From positions 986,501-1,050,500 of the forward strand of contig NZ_JAKKOD010000001.1 in NCBI RefSeq assembly GCF_026226775.1: a stretch of 64,000 bases of DNA. Direction: 5' to 3'. The notes beneath the pieces are model-generated. The model was not told where the DNA came from. It saw only the letters and a list, made by a program, of their open reading frames with translations, and did no database searches. The position numbers and the translations under genes were made by a program. Numbering within the stretch: position 1 is the first letter of the stretch; each line of letters starts with the position of its first letter. Shown here piece by piece: positions 1 to 9,728 of the stretch. The stretch comes from Avibacterium sp. 21-586 (lineage in GTDB: Bacteria > Pseudomonadota > Gammaproteobacteria > Enterobacterales > Pasteurellaceae).

Positions 1-2
1 AA

Positions 3-311
3 GCAAGTGATGGTCAATTTATGTTTAACCTTTATGCGGCGAACTCGCAAATTATCTTGACCAGTGAATTGTACAAAACCAAAGCGTCTGCGCTAAACGG
101 CATTGAGTCTGTACAGAAAAATGGTAGTGATGAGGCGAATTTTGAGTTCCGCGCGACAAAAAATGACAAACCTTATTTCGTATTGAAAGCAAAAAATCAT
201 CAAGAAATCGGACGCAGCCAATATTATGCTTCTAAAGAAGGGGCAAAAAATGGCGTAAAATCAGTAGTGAACAACGCACCGACAACTCAAATCAAAGATT
301 TAACTGCCTAA
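3..311 (+). CDS. YegP-like DUF1508 protein, 5' end outside the window
   Basis: Small protein of the YegP/DUF1508 family, made of two tandem copies of a beta-rich unit of about 50 residues. The pattern 'ILTSELY..K..A..GI.SV' followed by 'YF.LKA.NHQ.IG.SQ.Y..K.....GV.SV' resembles E. coli YegP closely. The reading frame is open to the left edge, and the codons before the ATG at 21 (A-S-D-G-Q-F) match the family, so that ATG is internal and the true start lies upstream. The cellular role of the family is not established. A strong terminator follows directly, so this is the last gene of its transcript. Confidence 0.85.
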   Translation, partial: ASDGQFMFNLYAANSQIILTSELYKTKASALNGIESVQKNGSDEANFEFRATKNDKPYFVLKAKNHQEIGRSQYYASKEGAKNGVKSVVNNAPTTQIKDLTA

Positions 312-321
312 TTTAAAAGAT

Positions 322-349
322 AAAAGCGAGGATTTCTCGCTTTTATTTT
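322..349 (+). terminator. Rho-independent terminator after the YegP-like gene
   Basis: A perfect 9-bp stem (AAAAGCGAG / CTCGCTTTT) with a 5-nt loop is followed by TATTTT. It lies 10 bases after the stop codon. Confidence 0.85.
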
Positions 350-450
350 GTCAAAATAATAGATCGTTTAATCCCCCGCGATTTTCCCTTGAAAATTCCT
401 TATAACCTTGTAGGATTTGGATATGGCATCAATATAAAAGGAGCAAGAAA

Positions 451-1281
451 ATGACAAAAAATATTATCGGCCTTGGTGTAGCAGGCAATTTTGCAGGGCA
501 TTTGGAACAAGCAGGAGAAGCGAGGGATTTTGCGCAAGTGAAAACGGCAGAAACCCATCAACCCAAAGCGATTTTTCCTTTTTATGTACCAGCGGAGAAT
601 TTAGGCGACTATGAGTTTTTGGCAGAAAATCCGTTAAGTGCCGAGCATATTCGTTTTCCGCAAGCGGGCGCGGATAATTTACAGATTGAGCCTGAAATTG
701 CCCTGTTGTGTAAAGTGCAATATTCTGACGAAAAAGTTACCGCACTTTTGCCTTACGCCTTTGCGGCTTATAACGATTGTTCGATTCGCCGCCCTAATGC
801 CAATAAAATTTGTGAAAAGAAAAACTGGGGAGCTGAAACCAAGGGCTTAGCGACAACAACAATTCCACTCACGTCCTTTTCCTTAGGCAGTGAAATTGAT
901 GGTTATCGCATTGCTTGCTTTCATAAACGAGCTGGTGAGATGAATGCTTATGGTGTGGATAGCCCCGCCTTGGGATACAGCTATTTTCACCAAAAATTGC
1001 TCGATTGGATTGTGGGGCAAATGAATAATCAGCCTGATTTTGGCCCGATGAATCATATCGCTGATTTGCTGAAAAAAGCCAATTGCCCAACACAAGCTAT
1101 CATTAGCATTGGTGCAACACGCTATACAGAATTCGGCACGAGCCATTTTCTGCAACCTGACGATGTGAGCATTGTGGTGGTGTATAACGGCAATAAATAT
1201 TCGCCACAGCAAATTGAGCAAATGGCTGAGCAAGAACGTTTTGCAGAAGATATTTCAGCCCTAGTGCAGAAGGTGATTTAA
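451..1281 (+). CDS. DUF5718-type conserved hypothetical protein
   Basis: A 276-residue soluble protein beginning with a glycine-rich stretch (IIGLGVAGNFAGHLEQAGEA). I recognise it as a conserved Pasteurellaceae-type protein, annotated elsewhere as DUF5718 as far as I recall. The repeated small-domain pattern with 'EPEIALLCKV' and 'LGSEIDGYRI' faintly resembles fumarylacetoacetase-fold proteins, but no catalytic set can be assigned. A good ribosome site (AAAGGAG, about 437-443) supports the ATG at 451. It is monocistronic: terminators lie before it at 322 and after it at 1297. Its function is unknown. Confidence 0.75.
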   Translation: MTKNIIGLGVAGNFAGHLEQAGEARDFAQVKTAETHQPKAIFPFYVPAENLGDYEFLAENPLSAEHIRFPQAGADNLQIEPEIALLCKVQYSDEKVTALLPYAFAAYNDCSIRRPNANKICEKKNWGAETKGLATTTIPLTSFSLGSEIDGYRIACFHKRAGEMNAYGVDSPALGYSYFHQKLLDWIVGQMNNQPDFGPMNHIADLLKKANCPTQAIISIGATRYTEFGTSHFLQPDDVSIVVVYNGNKYSPQQIEQMAEQERFAEDISALVQKVI

Positions 1282-1296
1282 CGGAATTTGAATAAT

Positions 1297-1330
1297 AAGG
1301 GGAAGCACAAACAGCCTTCCCCTTTTATTT
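1297..1330 (+). terminator. Rho-independent terminator after the DUF5718-type gene
   Basis: Stem AAGGGGAAG / CTTCCCCTT with a short A-rich loop, followed by a T-rich run. It lies between convergent genes, this one and birA, and may serve both. Confidence 0.8.
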
Positions 1331-1343
1331 AGACTTTCGGCGT

Positions 1344-2276
1344 TTACGCTTTTCGCCGTAACGACACTTCACCGCCATTAAATCGTACAACGCCTTGTTC
1401 CGTTTCTAATAAAAGGTAGCCTTCGCTATCTATGCCACGCTCAATCCCGTGTTGACTGGCATTTTCGCTGATTAAGCTCACGGGCTGATTAAGAAAAGCA
1501 TCCCATTCTGCCCAGTTTGAATGAAAAAATGCCATTCCTTTTTGCTCAAAGAGATCGAGATAATGATAAAGTCGCTGCACTAGTGCGATGATGATTTCAT
1601 CGCGATCAAAATGCGGTAGCATTTCTCGTAATTCTGCCCAAGGTTGACTAATATTAGCTTGTTTTGGTAAGGCAAGATTAATGCCAATGCCGATAATCAA
1701 ATTTAGCAAACCATTCTTACGATTAGCAATTTCTACCAGCACGCCTGCCAATTTTCGCCCTTGCAATAACACATCATTCGGCCATTTCAACCCTATGCTT
1801 TGCGCGCCCAAGGCTTGCAAGGTTTCTGCAATGGCAATGCCGATGACTAAACTCAGCCCATTCAGCGAAATCTGCGGTGGAAGCGTCCAATAAGCACTGA
1901 GAATAATCTGCCCTGCAAAAGGCGAAAGCCAATCACGCCCACGTCGCCCACGCCCTGCGTATTGATATTCTGCTAAGCAAAGCTGCCCTTTTTCTAGCTG
2001 TTCAATCTGTTCCAATAAAAATTGATTAGTGGAATGAATCACAGGTTTGACCAGAACGGGATACGGTGCAAGACGTTGCTCTATTTTCTCTGCCGAAAGC
2101 AAGGGTAATTCTGGCTTGAGCCGGATTTCATCACCGTTCAGTTCAAACTTAATGCCCTGTTCGCTTAACGCCTGAATATGAGCATTGATTTGCGTTTCAT
2201 CATAATGTAAAAGTGCGGTCAAATTTTGGCGAGAATTTTTCTTACCGTCCGCCAACAAGGTCAAAAGCTCAAACAT
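1344..2276 (-). CDS. birA: Bifunctional biotin-protein ligase / biotin operon repressor BirA
   Basis: BirA activates biotin to biotinyl-AMP and transfers it to the acceptor lysine of biotin carboxyl carrier protein. The two-domain form also represses the biotin operon. The 310-residue protein has the N-terminal winged-helix region (about 1-60), the biotinyl-AMP loop GRGRRGR near residue 109, and the KWPND motif near 164 followed by KLAGVLVE, with a small C-terminal SH3-like domain. Presence of the N-terminal helix-turn-helix region indicates the repressor-type group. It is transcribed divergently from guaB. No biotin synthesis genes are in the window. Confidence 0.95.
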   Translation of the reverse strand: MFELLTLLADGKKNSRQNLTALLHYDETQINAHIQALSEQGIKFELNGDEIRLKPELPLLSAEKIEQRLAPYPVLVKPVIHSTNQFLLEQIEQLEKGQLCLAEYQYAGRGRRGRDWLSPFAGQIILSAYWTLPPQISLNGLSLVIGIAIAETLQALGAQSIGLKWPNDVLLQGRKLAGVLVEIANRKNGLLNLIIGIGINLALPKQANISQPWAELREMLPHFDRDEIIIALVQRLYHYLDLFEQKGMAFFHSNWAEWDAFLNQPVSLISENASQHGIERGIDSEGYLLLETEQGVVRFNGGEVSLRRKA

Positions 2277-2371
2277 TTCTTTTCCTTTTATAACTTTTTA
2301 TAAATAGTAGCGAATTTTTTAAATACAAAAAATATTTGCGGTTTGCCATTCCCAACCCAGCATAAACTCTG

Positions 2372-2377
2372 TATAAT
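2372..2377 (+). promoter_or_regulatory. Probable -10 box of the guaB promoter
   Basis: A perfect TATAAT lies 74 bases before the guaB start. No convincing -35 at 16-18 bases is visible; TTGCCA at 2343 is 23 bases away. No PurR-type palindrome was seen. Confidence 0.5.
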
Positions 2378-2450
2378 CTCACCGCAATATTTTTTACTCA
2401 TTTTTAATATTAACCAAAGGGATTTTTCCTTAAATAGAGAGAATATTGCT

Positions 2451-3914
2451 ATGCTACGCGTATTAAAAGAAGCCCTCACGTTTGATGATGTCCTTCTCGT
2501 TCCAGCACATTCCACCGTGCTACCAAACACTGCCGATCTATCCACGCAATTAACCAAAACCATTCGTTTAAATATCCCCATGCTTTCTGCCGCAATGGAT
2601 ACCGTTACCGAAGCGAAACTTGCCATTTCCCTTGCACAAGAAGGCGGTATTGGTTTCATTCATAAAAATATGAGCATTGAACGCCAAGCCGATCGCGTAC
2701 GTAAGGTGAAAAAATTTGAAAGTGGTATTGTCTCAGAACCAGTTACCGTATCGCCAGATCTTACCTTAGCTGAACTCGCTAATTTAGTAAAAAAGAATGG
2801 GTTTGCAGGCTATCCTGTTGTAGATAAAGAGGGGAATTTGGTTGGTATTATTACTGGACGTGATACCCGTTTTGTAAAAGATTTATCGCAAACCGTGGAA
2901 AAAATGATGACCCCTAAAGAACGTCTTGTTACTGTCAAAGAAGGAACATCGCGCGAAAGTATTTTAGAATTAATGCATAATCATCGTGTAGAAAAAGTTT
3001 TAATGGTTGATGATGCCTTCAAATTAAAAGGAATGATCACGGTTAAAGACTTCCAAAAAGCAGAGCAAAAGCCAAATGCGTGTAAAGATGAATTTGGACG
3101 CTTACGTGTGGGGGCTGCGGTAGGTGCGGGTGCGGGCAATGAAGAACGCATTGATGCGCTAGTAAACGCAGGCGTAGACGTGTTACTGATTGACTCATCA
3201 CACGGGCATTCTGAGGGCGTGTTACAACGTGTGCGTGAGACTCGTGCAAAATACCCTAATCTACAAATCATTGCAGGCAATGTTGCCACAGCTGAAGGGG
3301 CAATTGCACTGGCTGATGCCGGAGCAAGTGCAGTAAAAATTGGTATCGGCCCCGGTTCAATTTGTACTACGCGTATTGTAACCGGTGTGGGTGTACCGCA
3401 AATCACTGCTATTGCTGATGCAGCAGAAGCCTTAAAAGAGCGTGGTATTCCTGTGATTGCTGATGGTGGTATCCGCTATTCAGGTGATATTGCCAAAGCG
3501 ATTGCTGCCGGCGCAAGTTGCGTAATGGTGGGTTCAATGTTCGCAGGTACAGAAGAAGCGCCGGGGGAAATCGAATTATTCCAAGGCAGAGCCTTTAAAT
3601 CTTACCGTGGAATGGGCTCCTTAGGTGCAATGAGCAAAGGTTCATCTGACCGCTACTTCCAAAGCGATAATGCCGCCGATAAACTCGTGCCAGAAGGCAT
3701 CGAAGGGCGAATTCCATATAAAGGCTATTTGAAAGAAATTATCCACCAACAAATGGGGGGCTTACGCTCTTGTATGGGCTTAACTGGTTGTGCCACTATT
3801 GAAGATCTCCGCACTAAAGCCCAATTTGTACGCATCAGCGGCGCAGGCATCAAAGAAAGCCACGTCCACGATGTCACCATTACTAAAGAAGCACCGAATT
3901 ATAGAATGGGGTAA
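2451..3914 (+). CDS. guaB: IMP dehydrogenase GuaB
   Basis: Catalyses NAD-dependent oxidation of IMP to XMP, the committed step of guanine nucleotide synthesis. The start at 2451 gives a 487-residue protein beginning [18 protein letters not shown], as in E. coli; the frame is open further upstream to 2343 but that region is leader. Two CBS domains occupy about residues 95-200. The catalytic loop GPGSICTTR (nucleophile Cys) lies near residue 300 and the flap containing [10 protein letters not shown] near 390. GuaA, the next enzyme of the pathway, follows 2 kb downstream, separated by inserted material. Confidence 0.97.
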   Translation: MLRVLKEALTFDDVLLVPAHSTVLPNTADLSTQLTKTIRLNIPMLSAAMDTVTEAKLAISLAQEGGIGFIHKNMSIERQADRVRKVKKFESGIVSEPVTVSPDLTLAELANLVKKNGFAGYPVVDKEGNLVGIITGRDTRFVKDLSQTVEKMMTPKERLVTVKEGTSRESILELMHNHRVEKVLMVDDAFKLKGMITVKDFQKAEQKPNACKDEFGRLRVGAAVGAGAGNEERIDALVNAGVDVLLIDSSHGHSEGVLQRVRETRAKYPNLQIIAGNVATAEGAIALADAGASAVKIGIGPGSICTTRIVTGVGVPQITAIADAAEALKERGIPVIADGGIRYSGDIAKAIAAGASCVMVGSMFAGTEEAPGEIELFQGRAFKSYRGMGSLGAMSKGSSDRYFQSDNAADKLVPEGIEGRIPYKGYLKEIIHQQMGGLRSCMGLTGCATIEDLRTKAQFVRISGAGIKESHVHDVTITKEAPNYRMG

Positions 3915-3945
3915 AAATATAACTCTATCAATATTAGGATATAAT

Positions 3946-4662
3946 ATGGGTACACGTTTAAAGTCAATAGCTTTTCCATATGAAAAAACCAATGATGAAT
4001 TAATAAAATTAGTAAAATCGTGGTTTTTTAATCCATTATTCAAAAATGAGATTATTGGTTATTCGCAAATTGGGATTGAACGAAGAGGTAATACTGTTGT
4101 CGTATATAATTTTCCTGTATTTAAAATATTGGACAATCCAGCATGTTGGGAGAATATTCTTGATGAAAGCGGTATAATATTTGATTGGTTCATTGTCCTT
4201 TTATGCATTACTTCAATGGATAACTATGGATATGCCCTGTATGAAAAAAATAACAATATCAAAACAGCATATGATTATTTTGATAATGATGCACCTATTT
4301 TTATAGGTGAAATGCTTGATATTGAGAAGCCTTATTTTAATGCACAACATTATTTTATTCATATTGATGATGACGAAGAATCTAACAAAATTTATACTAT
4401 CTCTGAAAAAGAATCGGACAGCTATAGAGAGTTTTTAGATTTAGAAAATGGTGAGCAAGTTGAATATCGTTCTATGGTTGAATGCCTGATGATGGAATTA
4501 TCGATGCAGTATCTAAACGTAAATATAGCATGGGATTTATTTGATTATGACTTTTCGATAAAAATAGATAATTCCAAATATGTTCCACTTGAAGAAAAGC
4601 ATGTTAAAAAGAATAAAAAAAATCTTTTTAGCTGGTTTAAAAATATTAATCTATTTAAATAA
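3946..4662 (+). CDS. Hypothetical protein, AT-rich, between guaB and guaA
   Basis: Not recognised. The ATG at 3946 follows a weak ribosome site (TAGGAT) and gives 238 residues; the frame is also open back into guaB, but that part is an overlap shadow. The protein is acidic and rich in aromatics, with no signal peptide or clear membrane segment, and ends in a basic tail ([13 protein letters not shown]). Base composition is clearly more AT-rich than in guaB or guaA, suggesting acquisition. It sits beside a decayed guaA duplicate, at a disturbed site. The size and acidic character would suit an immunity-type protein, but nothing proves that. Confidence 0.6.
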   Translation: MGTRLKSIAFPYEKTNDELIKLVKSWFFNPLFKNEIIGYSQIGIERRGNTVVVYNFPVFKILDNPACWENILDESGIIFDWFIVLLCITSMDNYGYALYEKNNNIKTAYDYFDNDAPIFIGEMLDIEKPYFNAQHYFIHIDDDEESNKIYTISEKESDSYREFLDLENGEQVEYRSMVECLMMELSMQYLNVNIAWDLFDYDFSIKIDNSKYVPLEEKHVKKNKKNLFSWFKNINLFK

Positions 4663-4670
4663 AGGATAAT

Positions 4671-4900
4671 ATGAACAACACCCACAATCACAAATTTTTA
4701 ATCTTAGACGTTGTTTCGCAATATCCCCAGCTTATCACTCGCCATGTGCGGGAAATTGGGCGGTATTGTGAGCTGTGGGCTTGGTACGTTACAGAATAAT
4801 AAATCCGTGAATTTGGTTATGTCTCCGTTTCTTTACAAAATTCAACCACATTTTGTTTTTGAAAAGAAAATAATAAACCTTAGCAAAGCAGATGTTTGGA
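4671..4900 (+). pseudogene. Decayed duplicate of the guaA 5' end
   Basis: The first 135 bases run colinear with guaA from its start codon with no indels (it encodes [18 protein letters not shown], against [18 protein letters not shown] in GuaA), including a similar ribosome site. At the sequence CGTGAATTT (4806-4814) the remnant jumps to what in guaA is the second occurrence of the same 9-mer (6190), so 177 bases are missing. Similarity continues through 'GYVSVSLQN' and ends around GATGTTTGG near 4900. Stops at 4797-4802 and beyond abolish coding. It is a relic of a partial duplication that now lies on the other side of the transporter gene. Confidence 0.9.
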
Positions 4901-4946
4901 CATTATCGGGCAGAAAAATATAATTATATTAAAGAAGCACAACAAT

Positions 4947-5837
4947 ATGTTAAATAATAGATATATTATTGCCTTTATTTATACTCTTGCAATAGGATTC
5001 GCATTTCCTATTATTCGGTATGTAAGTTTACATTTTCATATTCTAAATAATAATGCAATCCGGCTATTGTCGGCGGGCATTGTTTTTTTAGCCATTGTTA
5101 TATGGAAATACAAGCAACAGACTATACTGATCATAAAAAGTCCAAAATTAATCCTAAATTTGCTCGCTATTGCAATCATTATGGTATGGAATATTTATCT
5201 CTCAACGGAAGGAATTAAATATACCACTGCACTTACAGGTAGCATTTTCGGCATTATTATGATGCCTGTCGCGGTCATAATGGCAGCTTTATTTTTTCAA
5301 GATGAACGAAAAGCATTACATTCAACCTATTTTTATATTGGCTCAACCATTGCATTAACAGGCTCATTTGCATTCGTTTTCTACGGGCAAGTACAAAGCG
5401 AAAGCCAAGATTTGGCAAAAGGCATTTTGTTTCTCATCGGCTGGATCATAGTACAACCGTTGCAAAATCTTATTGTAAAAAAAGTTGCTATGCAACTTCA
5501 CCCTATTGTCATCAGTGCATCAACAGCACTGTTATCTGGAATCATTTATTTAGGACTAGCCACAGAAAACGGAGTAATTACCCAATTATATGAGACCAGT
5601 ATTTTTATGCTGTGCGTACTTATCTTTGCTGGCATTTACTGCTTAATGGCAGGAATGTTTTTAGCCTTTTATATTGTACAACAGCAGGGATTAGTGTTTT
5701 TTAATGTGCTACAATTGCTTGTACCAATTTCTACTGCTATCATCAGTTTCATTTTATTAGGGGAAACTATTACTTTCCAACAGCTCATCGCAATGTTGTT
5801 AGTAATGTTTGGTTGCTTTATTGCATTAAAAAAATAA
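4947..5837 (+). CDS. EamA/DMT-superfamily transporter
   Basis: An inner-membrane protein of 296 residues with about ten hydrophobic segments arranged as two repeats of five, as in the drug/metabolite transporter (EamA) superfamily. The conserved C-terminal pattern 'LLVPISTAIISFILLGE.ITFQQLIAMLLVMFGCFI' is typical. Start chosen at 4947 (MLNNRYIIAF); the frame also opens from a TTG at 4896, but that stretch belongs to the guaA remnant. The substrate cannot be predicted. The gene lies exactly between the decayed guaA duplicate and intact guaA, so its arrival or retention is probably linked to that duplication. Confidence 0.85.
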   Translation: MLNNRYIIAFIYTLAIGFAFPIIRYVSLHFHILNNNAIRLLSAGIVFLAIVIWKYKQQTILIIKSPKLILNLLAIAIIMVWNIYLSTEGIKYTTALTGSIFGIIMMPVAVIMAALFFQDERKALHSTYFYIGSTIALTGSFAFVFYGQVQSESQDLAKGILFLIGWIIVQPLQNLIVKKVAMQLHPIVISASTALLSGIIYLGLATENGVITQLYETSIFMLCVLIFAGIYCLMAGMFLAFYIVQQQGLVFFNVLQLLVPISTAIISFILLGETITFQQLIAMLLVMFGCFIALKK

Positions 5838-5877
5838 TATTTTCTTGCCCATTGGGGCTGCACTTTAAAGGTAAAAA

Positions 5878-7437
5878 ATGAACAATATCCACCACCATAA
5901 AATTTTAATCTTAGACTTTGGTTCGCAATATACGCAATTGATCGCTCGCCGTGTGCGGGAGATTGGGGTGTATTGTGAGCTATGGGCTTGGGACGTAACC
6001 GAAGAGCAAATCCGTGAATTTAATCCGACAGGGATTATCCTTTCTGGTGGGCCTGAAAGTACCACGGAAGAAAACAGCCCTCGCGCACCTGAATATGTGT
6101 TTAATGCTGGTGTACCCGTGCTAGGCATTTGTTACGGAATGCAGACAATGGCGATGCAGTTAGGCGGTTTAACGGAAACTTCTGACCATCGTGAATTTGG
6201 TTATGCCTCCGTTTCTTTACAAAATCCAACCGCACTTTTTGCCAATTTAGATGACGGTGAACACAAATTAGATGTTTGGATGAGCCACGGTGATAAAGTA
6301 ACCCAATTACCCCCGCACTTTAAGATTACAGGCATTACACCAACTTGCCCGATAGCGGCAATGTCCGATGAAAACCGTCATTTCTATGGTGTGCAATTCC
6401 ACCCTGAAGTAACCCACACTAAAAGCGGTTTAGCACTTTTAACCAATTTTGTGGTGAATATTTGTGGCTGTGCACGCAACTGGACACCTGAAAATATCAT
6501 TGAAGATGCCGTCGCTCGCATTAAAGAACAAGTGGGTGATGATGAAGTAATTTTAGGTTTATCGGGCGGTGTGGACTCTTCTGTTACCGCACTTTTATTG
6601 CATCGTGCTATCGGCAAAAATTTGCATTGTGTCTTTGTGGACAACGGCTTGTTACGCTTAAATGAAGCAGATCAAGTGATGGAAATGTTTGGCGATAAAT
6701 TTGGCTTAAATATCATTCGAGTGGACGCTGAAGATCGTTTCTTAAATGCGTTAAAAGGCATTGATGATCCTGAAGCGAAACGTAAAATGATCGGTAAAGT
6801 CTTCGTTGATGTCTTTGATGATGAATCGAAAAAACTAACCAGTGTAAAATGGCTTGCACAAGGCACTATTTACCCTGACGTGATCGAATCTGCCGCCAGC
6901 AAAACAGGTAAAGCACACGTGATTAAATCTCACCACAATGTTGGTGGCTTGCCTGATTATATGAAATTAGGCCTAGTTGAACCTTTGCGTGAATTATTTA
7001 AAGATGAAGTGCGTAAAATCGGCTTAGCATTAGGCTTACCAGCAGAAATGCTTAATCGCCATCCATTCCCTGGCCCGGGATTAGGCGTGCGTGTGTTAGG
7101 TGAAGTCAAAAAAGAATATTGCGATTTACTCCGCCGTGCAGATGCAATCTTTATCGAAGAACTCTACAATTCTGGTTGGTATTACAAAGTCAGCCAAGCC
7201 TTCACGGTTTTCTTGCCAGTAAAATCCGTTGGTGTAATGGGCGATGGGCGTAAATATGATTGGGTGGTTTCACTAAGAGCGGTAGAAACAATTGATTTTA
7301 TGACCGCACATTGGGCACACCTGCCTTATGATTTACTTGGCAAAATATCTAATCGTATAATCAATGAAGTAGATGGTATTTCCCGCGTGGTTTATGACGT
7401 CAGCGGAAAACCACCTGCAACAATAGAGTGGGAATAA
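5878..7437 (+). CDS. guaA: GMP synthase (glutamine-hydrolysing) GuaA
   Basis: Converts XMP to GMP with ATP and glutamine. The 519-residue protein has the class I glutamine amidotransferase domain (about 1-200; GICYGMQ with the nucleophilic Cys near 86, and the HPEVTHT triad part near 180), the ATP-pyrophosphatase P-loop LSGGVDSSV near 230, and the GMPS dimerisation domain ending [13 protein letters not shown] precedes the start. The 3' end of guaA is a known target for integrases of genomic islands, and decayed integrase sequence is found downstream here. Confidence 0.97.
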   Translation: MNNIHHHKILILDFGSQYTQLIARRVREIGVYCELWAWDVTEEQIREFNPTGIILSGGPESTTEENSPRAPEYVFNAGVPVLGICYGMQTMAMQLGGLTETSDHREFGYASVSLQNPTALFANLDDGEHKLDVWMSHGDKVTQLPPHFKITGITPTCPIAAMSDENRHFYGVQFHPEVTHTKSGLALLTNFVVNICGCARNWTPENIIEDAVARIKEQVGDDEVILGLSGGVDSSVTALLLHRAIGKNLHCVFVDNGLLRLNEADQVMEMFGDKFGLNIIRVDAEDRFLNALKGIDDPEAKRKMIGKVFVDVFDDESKKLTSVKWLAQGTIYPDVIESAASKTGKAHVIKSHHNVGGLPDYMKLGLVEPLRELFKDEVRKIGLALGLPAEMLNRHPFPGPGLGVRVLGEVKKEYCDLLRRADAIFIEELYNSGWYYKVSQAFTVFLPVKSVGVMGDGRKYDWVVSLRAVETIDFMTAHWAHLPYDLLGKISNRIINEVDGISRVVYDVSGKPPATIEWE

Positions 7438-7742
7438 CCCCCCTGCTTTTCATCATTATTCAATTCATTTCAAAAATAGTAACGCACTGTAATTGCAGGG
7501 CTTTACTATTTCATTTGATTTCACACCATTTCATAATAGTTTATTTTTCTGTCGGGATTTCTGACGGTAAAGTATTACCAATATCGTCAATCTAATGGCG
7601 GTAAATTTGACGTAAAATGCTAACAGATACAAAAATCAAATCTAATACCGCCCCGTAAAGTGTGCCTCTTGGAGGCAAAAAAAGGTCTCTCAAATTTTTT
7701 TAAGATTGTTTTGGCACCACAATCCCCAAAAAGAGAGACCTT
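7438..7742 (+). other. Gene-free stretch after guaA; possible island junction
   Basis: No coding sequence. A perfect 9-bp inverted repeat AAATAGTAA (7474-7482) / TTACTATTT (7503-7511) may act as the guaA terminator. GGTAA/TTACC at 7566-7579 is a small second dyad. The rest presumably includes the left end of the IS256-type remnant, whose exact terminus I cannot place, and the start of the accessory segment. Confidence 0.4.
7684..7740 (+). repeat. Inverted repeat overlapping the leader of the IS256-type transposase
   Basis: GGTCTCTC at 7684-7691 pairs perfectly with GAGAGACC at 7733-7740, three bases before the transposase ATG at 7743. In a read-through mRNA the hairpin would cover the ribosome-binding region. 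Confidence 0.6.
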
Positions 7743-8783
7743 ATGACTACTTTACAACTAAGCCCAACCCAATTATAAGCCATTTGTAACGAGTTTATCG
7801 AAAAACCTAATGGCATCAATACGCTATTATCCATTATACTAAACAGCCTCATGAAAGCCGAGCGCAAGGATATCTTAACCACCAGCAATGGTAACAAAGC
7901 TAATGGCTACCGCAGCCTACGCGGACTGGATATCAATGAAGCGATTGAGCTTGCCATCCTCAGAGACCATTCGGGACAATTTAACCCCCTCCAGCTAGAA
8001 ATCATGAGAGAACAGCAGGATATGCTGAATGAGCTGTGTTTTGATTTGTATGTCAATGGTTTAACCACCTGTCAAGTCTAAGACATTACTTAAAACATCT
8101 ATGGCAAAAAACTTTCCAAGAGCGCGGTATCACGCATCACCGAAAACCTATATGAAGACATTAAAGCCTTTCGAGAACGCCCACTAGGGCGTCATTACGC
8201 TATCATCTACTTGGATGCTACTTACATTAAAACCAAGCGTAAGACCGTCTCTAGCGAAGCGTACTATGTTGTGCTCGGTGTGAAGCCAGATAAGACACGT
8301 GAGGTGCTCGGTATCTATAATGCCCCAACAGAATCTGCCAGCACTTGGGACAGCATCTGCCAAGATTTGAAAGACAGAGGCATACAACAGATTCAATTAG
8401 CTATCATCGATGACTTGAAAGGGCTAGATCAGACAATTGAAAAACACTTTGCCTGCCGTGTACAGAAGTGCGTACAGCACCTGAAAAGACGCCAGCTAAG
8501 CCAAACATACTATCCGAAAGCTCTTAACATACTGGCTGATGGGGATAAGCTAAGTTATTATTTAACCTATCTGTATGACGAAAGCGAGGTGCAAAATAGG
8601 ATTTATACGCCCAATCAAATTGAGCGGTTGAATAAGTCATTTAAGCGTGTGTTAAAGATACGCAACAGTATGCCCAGTGTGGATTCTGTGTTAACGCTGA
8701 TGAGTAAAGTTGCTATTGATATGGGTGAAACGACTTACCGCTACCCATTGAGCCGTTTTGCAGATTCAGTACTTTTTAATTAA
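7743..8783 (+). pseudogene. IS256-family (mutator-type) transposase, degraded
   Basis: One reading frame runs from the ATG at 7743 to 8783 but is interrupted by in-frame TAA codons at 7776, 8079 and 8091. The translated pieces carry the family's landmarks: 'YLDATYIKTKR' (first Asp), 'AIIDDLKGL' (second Asp) and 'QIERLNKSFKRVLK' (Glu). The stretch between 'VQKCVQHLKRRQ' and 'YYPKALNIL' is shorter than in full-length relatives (about 400 residues), suggesting an internal deletion. It cannot make an active transposase. It lies between guaA and an integrase whose start is missing. Confidence 0.85.
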
Positions 8784-8830
8784 ACTGCCCATGCTAGCTT
8801 TCTTGCAAAAAGACATACTTTTGAGGATGG

Positions 8831-9623
8831 TATCTCAAATCTCTTAAACCTAAAGATAAAGTATATAAAGTCTCAGATCGAGACGGTCTCTATGTTTCTG
8901 TGTCCGTAGCAGGGACTATCATTTTCCGCTATGACTAGCGTATAAACGGCGGGCGAGAAAAGCTGACAATCGGTAAATATGGTACCGATGGGATTAATCT
9001 TGCTGAAGCTCGTGAGCGTTTGATGATTGCTCGTAAACAAGTTAGTGAGGGGATTTCGCCATCAAGCCAAAAGCGCGTTGAATGCAATCAAATCCGTAAT
9101 GCTGATCGTTTTTGTGTTTTTGCTGAAAAATATCTTGCCGATGTTAAATTAGCTGAAAATACAAAAGCTTTGCGCATTGCGAAATACGAGCGAGATATTA
9201 AAGAAACCTTTGGAAATAGACTAATGAGCGAAATCACCACAGATGAAATTCGCTGTCATTGAGAAAAAATTAAAGATCGTGCCCCCCTCTGTGTCGATAT
9301 TTGTTCGAGATCTCATTGTAAACATTTATCGTTATGCTATTCAACGTGGGCATAAATTTAGTAATCCCGCAGATGAGATTGCTAATTTATCTATTGCCAC
9401 ATTTAAAAAACGAGAACGAACATTAACGCCACACGAAATTCATCTATTTTTTAACGCTCTTGAAGAAACTCAATCGGACTTTGGATTGAAAAAAGCGATT
9501 AAATTTATTTTACTCACCCTTGTGCGAAAGGACGAACTCGTTAATGCGAAATGGGATGAAATTGATTTCAAACATAAAGTCTGGACAATTCCTGCAGAAC
9601 GAATGAAAGCCAAACATACACAT
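8831..9623 (+). pseudogene. P4-type tyrosine integrase, decayed and truncated
   Basis: The N-terminal DUF4102-like part is visible (KSLKPKDKVYKVSDRDGLYV, then 'KLTIGKYGTDGINLAEARERL'), followed by a core-binding region and the start of the catalytic domain (LTLVRKDELVNAKWDEIDF, holding the first catalytic Arg). The normal start is absent. In-frame stops occur at 8936 (TAG) and 9260 (TGA), and the frame shifts near 9281-9288 in a run of C. The C-terminal part with the His-x-x-Arg and Tyr is gone, cut off by the IS481-type element at 9624. Position just downstream of guaA fits an island integrated at the guaA 3' end. Confidence 0.88.
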
Positions 9624-9662
9624 TGTAGAAGATCAGACTTGATCTGACAAATCATTATAAAA

Positions 9663-9728
9663 ATGAGAGTTTCCCGTTTAGAATATGAGTGTCTAAAATT
9701 CAATCTAAACAAAAAAGGAAACTCTCAT
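9663..9728 (+). repeat. Inverted repeat covering RBS and start codon of the IS481-type transposase
   Basis: ATGAGAGTTTCC at 9663-9674 and GGAAACTCTCAT at 9717-9728 form a perfect 12-bp dyad. The right arm contains the ribosome site and the first two bases of the transposase start codon. Confidence 0.75.

Noticed and set aside
2343-2450. Upstream extension of guaB
   Set aside because: The -10 box lies inside it and IMP dehydrogenases begin at the MLRV...ALTFDD start at 2451.
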